Positions 1 through 10,554 of a DNA stretch of 64,000 nt are shown in pieces. The notes below the pieces were generated by a model. That model saw only the letters and a program-made list of their open reading frames with translations, searched no databases and was not told the origin of the DNA. This DNA is from Rhabdaerophilum sp. SD176 (GTDB lineage: Bacteria > Pseudomonadota > Alphaproteobacteria > Rhizobiales > Beijerinckiaceae): the NCBI RefSeq assembly GCF_030143245.1, contig NZ_JARJNS010000009.1:1-64000 (forward strand), written 5' to 3'. A program made the translations under genes and the position numbers. Within the stretch, counting starts at the first letter, position 1; every line of letters starts with the position of its first letter.

Positions 1-995
1 TGGCCTTCGCGGAGCGCGTGCCGCGGCGGGCAATGCTCGTGGCGCTTGATCTCGTGCGGGCCGGGGTCGCGGTGTTCCTGCCCTTCGTCACCGAGATCTG
101 GCAGGTCTATCTCCTGATTTTCGTGCTGCAATCCGCCTCCGCCGCGTTCACACCGACCTTTCAGGCCACGATCCCCGATGTGCTGCCGGATGAAGCGGAA
201 TACACCCGCGCGCTCTCGCTTTCGCGCCTCGCCTATGATCTCGAAAGCCTGCTGAGCCCAATGCTGGCAGCGCTACTGCTCACATTGATGAACTTCCACA
301 CGCTGTTCGGCGGAACGGTGATCGGCTTTCTGGCCTCCACTGCGCTCGTGCTTTCCGTAGCGCTGCCAAGTCCCAAACCCACAACTCCGCGCGGGATCTA
401 TGATCGGACCACACGAGGTATCCGGCTTTATCTTGCTACGCCGAGGCTTCGCGGGCTTCTGGCGATCTCCTTGGCTGTCGCCGCCGGCGGCGCGCTGGTG
501 ATCGTGAACACGGTTGTCTTCGTGCAGGCGAAGTTCGGGATGACGCAAGCCGATACCGCCCTGGCGCTCGCGGCCTTTGGCGCCGGGTCGATGACAATCG
601 CTCTCGCCTTGCCGAGACTTCTCGACCGGCTGCCTGACCGGCCCGTGATGCTGGCAGGGGCAAGCCTTCTCGGCTTTGGCACGGCGCTGGCTGCCCTTCT
701 GCCCGGCTATCTCTGGCTGTTGCCGCTCTGGTTCCTGATCGGCGCGGGCTATTCGATGGCGCAGACGCCATCGGGCCGGTTGCTCCGCCGGTCGTCGGCG
801 GCAGAGGATCGACCGGCTTTGTTCGCGGCGCAGTTTGCCCTCAGCCATGCCTGCTGGCTCATCACCTATCCGCTTGCTGGATGGGCGGGCGCCCGGTTCG
901 GATTGCCGGTCGCCGCGCTTCTGCTGGCGATTATCGCGGCAGGCGGGGTGTTGGCGGCAATTCACCTTTGGCCTCCCGAGGCACCGCTGGAATGA
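1..995 (+). CDS. MFS transporter, 5' end cut by window edge
   Basis: This is a multi-pass inner-membrane transporter of the major facilitator superfamily; the reading frame is open from the first full codon (base 3), so the N-terminus lies outside the window. The first visible residues, FAERVPRRAML, resemble the loop 2-3 motif (DRxGRR) of MFS proteins, so about two transmembrane helices are missing. About 330 codons remain, with hydrophobic segments arranged as the rest of a 12-helix fold and a polar central loop near codon 125. The substrate cannot be read from the sequence; the overall look is of an MFS_3/EntS-like drug or siderophore exporter, which is inference. The stop overlaps the next start (ATGA), so the two genes are translationally coupled. 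Confidence 0.85.
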   Translation, partial: AFAERVPRRAMLVALDLVRAGVAVFLPFVTEIWQVYLLIFVLQSASAAFTPTFQATIPDVLPDEAEYTRALSLSRLAYDLESLLSPMLAALLLTLMNFHTLFGGTVIGFLASTALVLSVALPSPKPTTPRGIYDRTTRGIRLYLATPRLRGLLAISLAVAAGGALVIVNTVVFVQAKFGMTQADTALALAAFGAGSMTIALALPRLLDRLPDRPVMLAGASLLGFGTALAALLPGYLWLLPLWFLIGAGYSMAQTPSGRLLRRSSAAEDRPALFAAQFALSHACWLITYPLAGWAGARFGLPVAALLLAIIAAGGVLAAIHLWPPEAPLE

Positions 996-1429
996 GCGAT
1001 ATCGCAGCCTATGGCGCGTTGTTCCTTGCGGCGTTTCTGGCCGCGACGATCCTGCCTGCGCAGTCAGAGGCCGTGCTCGCCGGCCTGCTGATTGCAGGGG
1101 AACACCCTGCCGTCCTCCTGCTGGCCGTGGCGAGCGTCGGCAATGTGCTGGGCTCGCTTCTCAACTGGCTTCTGGGGCGAGGGATCGAGCGCTTCCGTCA
1201 CCATCGCTGGTTTCCTGCTTCGCCCGGGCAGCTTGAAAAGGCTGCGCGTTTCTATGCGCGCTGGGGCTACTGGTCGCTGCTCGCAAGCTGGGTGCCGATC
1301 ATTGGCGATCCCCTGACCGTGATCGCAGGCATCCTCCGTGAACCCCTCTGGCGATTCTTCCTGCTGGTTTCGATTGCCAAGATTGGGCGCTATCTCTTGC
1401 TGGTCGCCATCGTCCGGCACTGGTTCTGA
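992..1429 (+). CDS. YqaA/DedA-like small membrane protein
   Basis: This is a 145-aa integral membrane protein. The ATG at 992 overlaps the stop of the MFS gene and is preferred over upstream in-frame starts lying inside that gene. Features of the short YqaA branch of the DedA/SNARE-associated superfamily are visible: a G-rich segment NVLGSLLNWLLGRG around residue 50, then the RWGYWSLLASWVPIIGDP block around residue 95 and a C-terminal hydrophobic helix. DedA proteins are linked to membrane homeostasis, and lipid scramblase or transport activity has been shown for some members. The role here is unknown; coupling to the MFS exporter suggests joint expression. Confidence 0.8.
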   Translation: MSDIAAYGALFLAAFLAATILPAQSEAVLAGLLIAGEHPAVLLLAVASVGNVLGSLLNWLLGRGIERFRHHRWFPASPGQLEKAARFYARWGYWSLLASWVPIIGDPLTVIAGILREPLWRFFLLVSIAKIGRYLLLVAIVRHWF

Positions 1430-1698
1430 TGGGTAGGCGCCCTGAAATCGCCCCAGGGTTCATTGACAGCTTCGCTTCCCTAGAGCAGCGGCTCGAGGTT
1501 GCGCAGCCAAAAAAGTCAAAAACCGGACGTTCACAGTATCTGGAAAATCAGGGGCGACACATGGCACCGGTCCGGCAATCGTATTGTTTTGTGGGGAGCG
1601 CTGCGCTCGGCTTGGATATTGTGCCGCAACGTGCCTCGGCGCCTTGTAGCCGAAGTCAATTCGTCTCGATTGATCTCCCCCACCGAAATGGCGAACGG

Positions 1699-2250
1699 TC
1701 AGGGCGAACGCTGCCTGCGCCGACCCAGTTCCCGATAGAGTGCCTCGGGCGAAACACCGATCTCCTCCGCCAGCGCGAGCCAATGCCCCTTTGCGGGCAT
1801 GGTGCCCTGATGCAGAACAAGCCAGGCATCAAGCCGGTCCCCGACCTTATGCAGTGACAGAATTTCGGCGCGTGTACGAGTTTTTTGAACTTGCACAGCA
1901 AGATGCCGTGCCAGTTCCTCCATAATCTGAGGATCTGTTTGAGACATTGCTTTGAAAACGTCGATTGGAACGCTTGCAACTTCAGATTCGATGAGGGCGG
2001 TAGCATCACAATGGTAGGCCATGGCAAACATCGAGGCTTCTGCCACGATATCGCCTCCTCGCGCGCGCTGGAGGACAAGCCTGTGTCCTTGCAGCGAAAT
2101 CCGCTCCAACGCGATCTGCCCCCGAACAACAAGATAGAGTCGTTGCACCTTCTGGCTGGTTCGGAAAAGGTGCTCGCCCGCCGAAAGCTGCTGTCGATTT
2201 GAGCCGAGACCAAAAAGTGAAGAGGCAAGCAGAGACATGATCATAATCAT
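1699..2250 (-). CDS. Crp/Fnr-family transcriptional regulator
   Basis: This is a 183-aa DNA-binding regulator with an N-terminal cyclic-nucleotide-binding-like beta-roll (LSAGEHLFRTSQKVQRLYLV through DIVAEASMF, residues about 20-75) and a C-terminal winged HTH (LALAEEIGVSPEALYRELGR). The start at 2250 is chosen because a strong GGGAGG site lies six bases upstream; several in-frame Met codons follow closely. Only one cysteine is present, so an FNR-type iron-sulphur cluster is excluded. It is shorter than Crp (about 210 aa). It is divergent from the Spy-like gene with 55 bp between starts, so that gene is a likely target, though the effector is unknown. Confidence 0.85.
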   Translation of the reverse strand: MIMIMSLLASSLFGLGSNRQQLSAGEHLFRTSQKVQRLYLVVRGQIALERISLQGHRLVLQRARGGDIVAEASMFAMAYHCDATALIESEVASVPIDVFKAMSQTDPQIMEELARHLAVQVQKTRTRAEILSLHKVGDRLDAWLVLHQGTMPAKGHWLALAEEIGVSPEALYRELGRRRQRSP

Positions 2251-2305
2251 GTGCGACCTCCCGCCTTCATGCAATGGAGATCACCATCCGCCGCGGAGGT
2301 TCCCC

Positions 2306-2851
2306 ATGAAGAAGTTCAATCTTGCTTTCCCCGGATTGCTGGTCGCCGGCTGGTTTGCGGTGCTCGCAACAGGTGCTTTGGCCCAGCATCAGAACTCACA
2401 GCACTCTTCTTATTCCGGGTTTGAAGGCCGGTCGATTAAGGCACTCTCGGACAGCCAGATCGCCGATCTCCGGGCCGGCCGTGGCATGGGGCTGGCGCTG
2501 GCCGCAGAACTCAACGGTTATCCCGGTCCGCTGCACGCTCTGGAGCTGGCAGACAAGCTCATGCTGTCAACAGAACAGCGTGAACGGATCCAGAGCCTGA
2601 CCCTCACCATGCAACGGGAAACGATTGTCATCGGCGACGAGGTCATCGCTGCGGAAGCCGTGCTGGACGGTCTCTTTGCACAAAAGAAGGCTGATCCAGC
2701 CTCGCTCGCGAACGCAACAAAAGCTGTATCGGAGGCACAGGGACAACTGCGCGAGGCGCATCTGCGCTACCATCTCCATACCCAAGCCGCACTCACCCCT
2801 GAACAGATCGAGGATTATGCGCGGCTCAGGGGCTATGCTTCCCGCCCGTAA
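2306..2851 (+). CDS. Spy/CpxP-like periplasmic stress or metal-resistance protein
   Basis: This is a 181-aa exported protein. The start MKKFN at 2306 follows a GGAGG site and gives a typical signal peptide ending near ALAQ (residue about 27). The mature part is helical and hydrophilic, with an LSTEQRERI segment and a C-terminal LTPEQIEDYARLRGY block, both resembling the LTxxQ repeats of the Spy/CpxP/CnrX/ZraP superfamily. Such proteins act as periplasmic chaperones or metal sensors in envelope stress. It lies between a divergent Crp/Fnr gene and the convergent copper ATPase, nine bases beyond its stop. Function in copper or oxidative stress is inferred from context. Confidence 0.75.
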   Translation: MKKFNLAFPGLLVAGWFAVLATGALAQHQNSQHSSYSGFEGRSIKALSDSQIADLRAGRGMGLALAAELNGYPGPLHALELADKLMLSTEQRERIQSLTLTMQRETIVIGDEVIAAEAVLDGLFAQKKADPASLANATKAVSEAQGQLREAHLRYHLHTQAALTPEQIEDYARLRGYASRP

Positions 2852-2860
2852 CGGCTCACT

Positions 2861-5272
<2,412 letters not shown>

Positions 5273-5317
5273 GCGAATCTCCAGCAAATCGAATTTGGAA
5301 AAGATGTTATTGAAACC

Positions 5318-5348
5318 AGTCAGCACCTTCCTACAATGGGAAGGTCAA
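5318..5348 (-). promoter_or_regulatory. CueR-type operator and copA promoter
   Basis: On the minus strand a -35 TTGACC (5348-5343) is followed, after a 19-bp spacer, by a weak -10-like CTGACT (5323-5318). The spacer holds the dyad ACCTTCC-N7-GGAAGGT (plus-strand 5325-5345). This layout is the hallmark of MerR-family copper promoters, in which the regulator untwists an over-long spacer. The -10 assignment is the weakest part. Confidence 0.85.
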
Positions 5349-5370
5349 GCGCTGAAATGGAGTATTCCAG

Positions 5371-5778
5371 ATGCAGATCGGAACAGCGGCCGAGGCGAGT
5401 GGAGTCTCGGCGAAAATGATCCGGCATTACGAAGCCATCGGGCTGATCTCCTCCGGCGCCCGACGGATAAACGGATATCGCGACTATGATTCCCGCGATG
5501 TCCATGAGTTGCGGTTCATTCGCAGTGCGCGCGACCTCGGATTCTCGCTGGACGAAATCCGGACCCTGCTGGACCTGTGGCGCAACAAGGACCGCAACAG
5601 TCGCGACGTTCATCAACTGGCGGCGAGGCATCTTGCCGATATCGAGCGCAAGATCGTCGAATTGCAGGCGATGGCGGCCACGCTTCGTGAGTTGCTCCAT
5701 GCCTGCCATGGCGATGCGCGGCCCGATTGCCCGATCCTCGCAGGCCTTAGCGGTAAAACCTCGATGGCCGGCCATTAG
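5371..5778 (+). CDS. cueR: Cu(I)-responsive MerR-family regulator (CueR/HmrR type)
   Basis: This 135-aa activator has the MerR winged HTH at the N-terminus (IGTAAEASGVSAKMIRHYEAIGLI), a long dimerisation helix (about 75-108), and the metal loop C-HGDARPD-C (about 112-120), two cysteines seven residues apart followed by PIL as in CueR. The usual third cysteine of Hg- or Pb-sensing relatives is absent, which supports Cu(I)/Ag(I) specificity. It is divergent from the copper ATPase with the operator in between and probably controls both. Ordinary length for the family. Confidence 0.92.
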   Translation: MQIGTAAEASGVSAKMIRHYEAIGLISSGARRINGYRDYDSRDVHELRFIRSARDLGFSLDEIRTLLDLWRNKDRNSRDVHQLAARHLADIERKIVELQAMAATLRELLHACHGDARPDCPILAGLSGKTSMAGH

Positions 5779-5810
5779 TTCCGCTTGAGTCGGCGCTGGG
5801 ATTGTAACCT

Positions 5811-6278
5811 TCAAGCCGGTTTGCGATATCCTTCGGGATAGTCGAGAAAAACCGTGAGACTGCCATCCTTGTGAAAGGCCATCACGGAAAACGGCTCGGG
5901 CTTGGTGTCGGGCATTTCCATGCCGGGCGAGCCAACCGGCATATCCGGCACCGCCAATCCCAGGATTTGAGGCCGTTCGGCGAGAAGCTTTTCGATGGCT
6001 TCAACGGGTACATGGCCTTCGATCACATAGCCCTCGACAAACGCCGTGTGACAGGATTGCAGCGCTTCCGGCACGCCAGCCCGATTTTTGACCGGCGCCA
6101 GATCGGCTTCGTTGACGATCGTGACCGGAAAACCGGCGCGCCTGAGATGATTGGCCCAGGCGCCGCAGCATCCGCATGTCGGGCTGCGATGCGCTGTGAC
6201 CGTAGGACGTGTCATCGCCCTGAGCGGAGAGGCGATAGCTGCGGCGAGAAACGCGAGGGTCAGTCGTCGACTAATCAT
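5811..6278 (-). CDS. DUF411 periplasmic metal-associated protein
   Basis: This 155-aa exported protein has a signal peptide (MISRRLTLAFLAAAIASPLRA) and a DUF411 domain. The CGCC cluster after SPT near residue 35, VNEADLAPVK, QSCHTAFVEGYVIEGHVP and the C-terminal PFSVMAFHKDG are typical. DUF411 proteins often occur in copper/silver resistance clusters; biochemical function is not established, and periplasmic metal binding through the Cys/Met/His residues is likely. Its ATG overlaps the stop of the upstream small membrane protein gene (6275-6278), so it is the last gene of the multicopper-oxidase unit. Confidence 0.85.
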   Translation of the reverse strand: MISRRLTLAFLAAAIASPLRAMTRPTVTAHRSPTCGCCGAWANHLRRAGFPVTIVNEADLAPVKNRAGVPEALQSCHTAFVEGYVIEGHVPVEAIEKLLAERPQILGLAVPDMPVGSPGMEMPDTKPEPFSVMAFHKDGSLTVFLDYPEGYRKPA

Positions 6279-6517
6279 GAGCGCATCTCCGTGTTGCCGT
6301 CCGCCGAACTCGTCAACGCGAGAATCCAGAGCGCGATGAGATTGATCCCTGGCACCAGCGCCAGCACCGACCAGAACGGCGAAAACCCGAGCCGCTTCAG
6401 GATCAGGCCGACGGGATAGAGGATCGCCGCAGCCATCACGGCGAACATCAGCCAGTGACCTAAACCCCAGCCACCCCCCATCATCCAGCCGTACCCGTCA
6501 TTTCCAGAATGAAACAT
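6275..6517 (-). CDS. Small membrane protein in copper cluster, unknown function
   Basis: This is an 80-aa protein with a Gly/Trp/Met-rich N-terminus (YGWMMGGGWGLGHW) and two predicted transmembrane helices (about 22-40 and 48-68). It lies 24 bases after the multicopper oxidase and overlaps the DUF411 start by four bases, so it is clearly co-translated. I do not recognise a named family. The Met/Trp/His-rich leader could bind copper, which is inference only. Confidence 0.7.
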   Translation of the reverse strand: MFHSGNDGYGWMMGGGWGLGHWLMFAVMAAAILYPVGLILKRLGFSPFWSVLALVPGINLIALWILALTSSADGNTEMRS

Positions 6518-6541
6518 AGCTGTTCTCCTTGATGCATAACG

Positions 6542-8020
6542 TCAGGAAACGGACAACTCGGTCATCATACCTGTCGCCATGTGATAGAGGTGGTGGCAGT
6601 GCAGGAACCAGCGCCCCGCCTTGTCCGCATCAAACGCGACCATCACGGGCGAATGCGGCGGAACAATCACTGTATCCCGGATTGGCCCAGCAAACTGGCC
6701 GGCACGCGACCCCACGACCTGAAAATGATGCCCGTGAAGATGCATGGGATGCATCATGGAACTGGGGTTCATGAACATGATCGCGATCCGTTCACCGCGC
6801 CTGGCCTCGAGCGGCTGATGCTCGCCATGCACTTTGCCGTTGATGGTCCAGCGATATCCGGCTTCTTCTCCGAGCATTAGGTGAAAAGTTCTGTCCGGCT
6901 TGCGTTCGGGGAGGGGATTGAGCGCCCGCAGGCGCTCGTCGAGCGCAAGCGTCGCATTGGGTGCGGCCTCGAGCGCATTCTCGCCGATTTTCCTGATTGC
7001 CGCGCCGGCCGTGGCGAGCACGATACCGGTCTGCCGAGTATCGGCTTCGACCTGCGCAAGGATGGGGAACGCGCCGCCTTCTCCGGGAAGCGCGAGCAAG
7101 AGGTCAATGCGTTGCCCCTGTGCAAGCGGGAAACGCCGTCCCTTCAGAGGCTGGCAGGGCGATCCATCGACCGCGATGCAGGTGGCCTCGATCGATCCTG
7201 AATCGAGAAAGAAAGCTGTAGCGGTCGCGCCGTTGATCACACGAAGCCGGATGCGCCGGCCCTTCTCGACCCGGATGACCTCGGGATCGTCCAGTGTCCG
7301 GTCGTTTGCGAGATAGGCATCATACATCACGTCATTGGCGTGAACTCTCATGCCTTGGCCCATCCCCGGCATCATGCCCATGCCGGGCATCATTCCCGAG
7401 GAACCACCGCCATGATTCATCGCACCATGGTTCATGCCGCCCGGGCGGGATGTCTGCGGCGCAGGTGCTGGTCCCCCTCCATGCCCGCCATGGGCGCTTG
7501 AACCACCGAGACCGGCGAGGATTTCCGCCGGCGGACGATAGGCGAAATCGTGCAGCATCAGCACGAGCTCCTGAACCTCGCCAGCATCCTTTTCGCGCGC
7601 GATCATCGGCGCCGCAAGCAATTGCTGTTCGGTGAGCTGGTGCGAATGCATCCAGTGTGTGCCCGGTGTGAGCATGAAATCGTGCGTATCATGTGCTCCT
7701 GCTGCAAGCATTCCGCCATCAGGGCGCGAGCGGTCCTGATTGGCCGCCGCATGAACCTGTCCGTGCCAGTGCATGATCAGGGGTTCGCCGGTGGCATTGC
7801 GGATGGCGCCGGAAAAGCGGTCACCTTCGTTCGCCAATATCCCCTGCCTGCCATTTGCACCGGCAATGCCGAAGACAGTCGCGGCCTTGCCCTTCACATC
7901 AAGGGTGCGGCTGGCAACAGTCAGGAGCGGAGCCTCCGCTCTCAGAAGGTTGCCTGTCCATGGGGTCACGAGAGCGGCGACGCCAGAGCTTACGAGAAAG
8001 GTGCGACGGGAAATCGACAT
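6542..8020 (-). CDS. Multicopper oxidase with Met-rich loop (periplasmic, Tat-exported)
   Basis: This 492-aa enzyme probably oxidises Cu(I) to less toxic Cu(II) in the periplasm. It begins with a Tat-like signal (SRRTFLVSSGVAALV). The copper ligands are visible: MHWHGQ (about 84) and HWMHSHQ (about 122) in domain 1, HPMHLHGHHFQ (about 425) and the C-terminal HCHHLYHMATGM (about 475) carrying the type 1 Cys/His/Met. Between residues about 175 and 230 is a Gly/His/Met-rich insert with repeats such as MNHGAMNHGG and MMPGMGMMPGMG, comparable to methionine-rich copper-binding segments of CueO/CopA. A GGAGG site precedes the ATG. It heads the unit with the small membrane protein and DUF411. Confidence 0.9.
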   Translation of the reverse strand: MSISRRTFLVSSGVAALVTPWTGNLLRAEAPLLTVASRTLDVKGKAATVFGIAGANGRQGILANEGDRFSGAIRNATGEPLIMHWHGQVHAAANQDRSRPDGGMLAAGAHDTHDFMLTPGTHWMHSHQLTEQQLLAAPMIAREKDAGEVQELVLMLHDFAYRPPAEILAGLGGSSAHGGHGGGPAPAPQTSRPGGMNHGAMNHGGGSSGMMPGMGMMPGMGQGMRVHANDVMYDAYLANDRTLDDPEVIRVEKGRRIRLRVINGATATAFFLDSGSIEATCIAVDGSPCQPLKGRRFPLAQGQRIDLLLALPGEGGAFPILAQVEADTRQTGIVLATAGAAIRKIGENALEAAPNATLALDERLRALNPLPERKPDRTFHLMLGEEAGYRWTINGKVHGEHQPLEARRGERIAIMFMNPSSMMHPMHLHGHHFQVVGSRAGQFAGPIRDTVIVPPHSPVMVAFDADKAGRWFLHCHHLYHMATGMMTELSVS

Positions 8021-8134
8021 GGAAGCCTCCGTATCCGGTTGTTCGACTGGAGGTCATGATAGTGTCGCTGCCGAGGCCTGTTCTTGATCTATCGCACTGG
8101 AATTGTAACAGATTGTTTCACCATCTCGCCAAAT

Positions 8135-8632
8135 TCAACGCTGAAGAGGCAGCTTTATACCCATACGCTCCAACAGACCATCCCGCCATATGAGGATGTG
8201 AACGAGGACGCCGACGACATGCAGCACGAGCAGGACGTAAAGTAGGCGGGTCAACAGGATGTGAACCAAACCAGCGGCGGAGATAATGTACATCTTTAGA
8301 AAACCGGTAATCGGCAGCAGGATCAGCGTCGTGTACAAGGCGAGATGTGCCAGCTTCGAGATGGTCGAGAGGGCCGGGTAAGGGAACCTCGGTGGTATGA
8401 CTGGCGTGCGATGCCTGAGCCACAACCGGACAATCGCGAACACCAGAATAAGTCCGCCACTAATCGCATGAACCTGATGCAAGAAAAGGTCAAAGGGGTC
8501 AATCGGCACGCCGAAATGCGGCGCGTGATGCGTGCGCCCAATCGCTGGATATGTCCAAAGCTGGACGAGAAAAAGTGCGAAGGTTGCCCAATGAAGCGAC
8601 TGGTGAAGGCCGGAATAAGTATGCCTAGTCAT
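8135..8632 (-). CDS. Cytochrome b561-like membrane protein
   Basis: This is a 165-aa four-helix membrane protein. Spaced histidines in the helices (LHQSLHWATF, FLHQVHAISGG, SKLAHLALYTT, VLLVLHVVGVLVHIL) match the haem b ligands of the prokaryotic cytochrome b561/YodB family, which moves electrons between quinol and periplasmic acceptors. Its ATG overlaps the stop of the acyltransferase gene by four bases. In this copper run it could supply or drain electrons for the periplasmic copper oxidases, which is inference. Confidence 0.8.
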   Translation of the reverse strand: MTRHTYSGLHQSLHWATFALFLVQLWTYPAIGRTHHAPHFGVPIDPFDLFLHQVHAISGGLILVFAIVRLWLRHRTPVIPPRFPYPALSTISKLAHLALYTTLILLPITGFLKMYIISAAGLVHILLTRLLYVLLVLHVVGVLVHILIWRDGLLERMGIKLPLQR

Positions 8633-9702
8633 GCACCCTCCTTATTACCGGGCAATCTTGCCCATCCCGGCCGCGAAAAAAAGAACGCAAAAGCACCACT
8701 TCTCACGGCCCGCTCCATAGCAAGCGGCCCACAAATGGCAAATGCGAGAACCAAGGCCATCAACAAATTCGGATTTGTCACCTCGCCTGACGCAACCAGA
8801 AGTTCTCGACTGGACGCCATGAAAATGACGAATGCGAGATAGATCGCCATGGAATGTTGGCCACAATAGGCAAGCCAACCAAAACTGTTCAAACGCGCCA
8901 ACAACAATGCCAAAACTGCGACAGCGAGCCCTCCCAGCATGCCGAAAAGCAGGGTCAAACCAGGAATACCGGTTATTCCGAGATGCAAAGCATAAGAGTG
9001 CATCAGAGCCCAAAGAATAAGCATTACGACTGTTTGTGGAAGTCGTTGCCTCGCAGTTTCAAGCATACCGTCTATCCAACGACGTCCAAAAAAGCCTGCG
9101 AGAAAAAAGACCAAGAACAAGGCAAAACTGTTAATGGCGGTCGATGGCGTCGCCTGAGATGCCATGGCGTAGTCCCCCCCAACGGGATACGCCGCGGCCC
9201 ATAGATGCGCCAAGATGGCGCAGCCAGCAATTATATAGGCAAGCCTTCCTCTAGCCAACCTCGCTGTCAGCATGAAAAACGGCAGAACATAGATGAACCA
9301 AAGTGTACTGAACGGTTCGATTAATCCGAAAACAAACGCCAACATAACCTGCCACGGTTCAAGGAGCGAAGCCGTTCCTGATTTTAACAGCATGATGATC
9401 AACAGCCAAAGCACATAGAAGTATAAATACCGGAGTATTTTGCGATCAACGAAAAGCCGCCAATTCAACGCCCCCAGCCCTACAGCAAGATAGCCGGACA
9501 TAAAGAAAAAATCGGGCAATCGAAAGGGTTTCGTCCAAGCGACGATTGAATGGAAGAACCCCGTCTGTCCGATTTCTTTTTCGACGCCAAGCGCGGTATG
9601 CATCATCACGACGAGAATAATGCATACGCCCTTTGCAAGGTTAATCCAGCGCTTCGTGAAAGCGCTGGATTGGATAAGCTCACTGTTTCGCTCGGTGATC
9701 AA
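8629..9702 (-). CDS. Acyltransferase family 3 membrane protein
   Basis: This 357-aa multi-helix membrane protein starts with the family signature INLAKGVCIILVVMMHTAL (His in the first helix) followed by PDFFFMSGYLAV, as in the OafA/OpgC/NolL-like acyltransferase-3 superfamily. Such enzymes acylate sugars or other envelope molecules. The start lies six bases after the CusF-like gene stop and the end overlaps the cytochrome gene, so it is embedded in the copper operon. Codon use is visibly more AT-rich than its metal-resistance neighbours, suggesting separate origin. Its substrate is unknown. Confidence 0.85.
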   Translation of the reverse strand: MITERNSELIQSSAFTKRWINLAKGVCIILVVMMHTALGVEKEIGQTGFFHSIVAWTKPFRLPDFFFMSGYLAVGLGALNWRLFVDRKILRYLYFYVLWLLIIMLLKSGTASLLEPWQVMLAFVFGLIEPFSTLWFIYVLPFFMLTARLARGRLAYIIAGCAILAHLWAAAYPVGGDYAMASQATPSTAINSFALFLVFFLAGFFGRRWIDGMLETARQRLPQTVVMLILWALMHSYALHLGITGIPGLTLLFGMLGGLAVAVLALLLARLNSFGWLAYCGQHSMAIYLAFVIFMASSRELLVASGEVTNPNLLMALVLAFAICGPLAMERAVRSGAFAFFFSRPGWARLPGNKEGA

Positions 9703-9708
9703 GCGTCG

Positions 9709-9993
9709 TCACTTCGATTTCTGAAGCTTTGTAACCGTGATCTGCCCATTCACCCGGTCGGCGTCGAACTTTATCTTGTCACCGGCCTTCAGGCCCTTTA
9801 GCATCGCCGGATCAGCGGCGCGGAACACCATGGTCATCGAATCCATGTCGAGGTTCTTGATCGGACCGTGGTCGATCGTGAGCTTGCCCTGCGCGTCGTC
9901 GATCTTCTTCACCGTGCCAGGAACGGATTGTGCCAAGGCGGCGGACGCCAGCACCACAAGCGCGGACGTGCCAAAAACAGTTTGAATTTTCAT
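9709..9993 (-). CDS. cusF: CusF-like periplasmic copper-binding protein
   Basis: This 94-aa exported protein has a signal peptide from MKIQTVFG to about ALAQ and then a small OB-like domain of the CusF_Ec family: GTVKKIDDAQGKLTIDHGPI, MDSMTMVFRAADPAML and GDKIKFDADRVNGQITV. The MTM-type metal ligands and the HGPI histidine correspond to the Cu(I)/Ag(I) site of CusF (His, two Met, Trp-like pocket). CusF hands copper to the CusCBA pump. I choose 9993 because it gives a clean signal peptide; a GTG five codons upstream is possible. It sits next to the cupredoxin, upstream of the acyltransferase. Confidence 0.85.
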   Translation of the reverse strand: MKIQTVFGTSALVVLASAALAQSVPGTVKKIDDAQGKLTIDHGPIKNLDMDSMTMVFRAADPAMLKGLKAGDKIKFDADRVNGQITVTKLQKSK

Positions 9994-10039
9994 GAATTTC
10001 TCTTTCACAAGTTTCAGCTGATAATTGACTCAGCGTCGA

Positions 10040-10525
10040 TCACTTCACGATGATTTTGCCGGTCATGCCTGCTTCGCGATGCCCTGGGATGAGACAGGAG
10101 AAATCAAACTCTCCGGCCTTAGTGAAATGCCAAACAATGTCGCCGGTCTTCTTGGGGGCGAGGCGCTTGGCGTTTGGATCGTCATGCTCCATGTCCGGAT
10201 TTTTCTTCATCTCCTCGGCATGCTTGAGGTTCTCCTGAAGAGTCGCGATCACAAGCTCGTGATCAAGCTCACCGCCATTTATCAGTTTGAACCGCACCTG
10301 CTCGCCCTTCTTGATCTCAACGATCGGCGGTGCAAAGAACATCTTGCCATCCCCTTCGCCCATTCGGATTTGCACAATTCGCGCAGGCTTCTTCGGATCC
10401 CCGGGCTTACCGTATGCGACCTCGGCATCGTGATGTCCGGCGGCACCAGGGCCCGCGATTGCAACATTTGTCGATAGAGCTGCGAACACCACTGCAGAAC
10501 TAAGGATTGAAAGAACGCGTTTCAT
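10040..10525 (-). CDS. Cupredoxin-domain periplasmic copper protein
   Basis: This 161-aa protein has a signal peptide (MKRVLSILSSAVVFAALS to about AIAG) and one cupredoxin domain. Type 1 ligands are visible as His in LDHELV (about 95) and Cys-x5-His-x4-Met in FSCLIPGHREAGM near the end. An AAGGAG site precedes MKRV; the longer in-frame start overlaps the oxidase gene and is less likely. It resembles the plastocyanin/CopI-like cupredoxins found in copper-tolerance clusters. It is located between the copper oxidase and CusF-like genes, so electron transfer or copper storage for them is likely. Confidence 0.85.
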   Translation of the reverse strand: MKRVLSILSSAVVFAALSTNVAIAGPGAAGHHDAEVAYGKPGDPKKPARIVQIRMGEGDGKMFFAPPIVEIKKGEQVRFKLINGGELDHELVIATLQENLKHAEEMKKNPDMEHDDPNAKRLAPKKTGDIVWHFTKAGEFDFSCLIPGHREAGMTGKIIVK

Positions 10526-10554
10526 GAGCTGATCTCCTTCAGGGTCGAGGCTGT

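Noticed and set aside
1429-1857. Plus-strand open frame after the YqaA-like gene
   Set aside because: It overlaps the Crp/Fnr gene on the other strand and its translation has no domain; 1430-1698 is left as intergenic.
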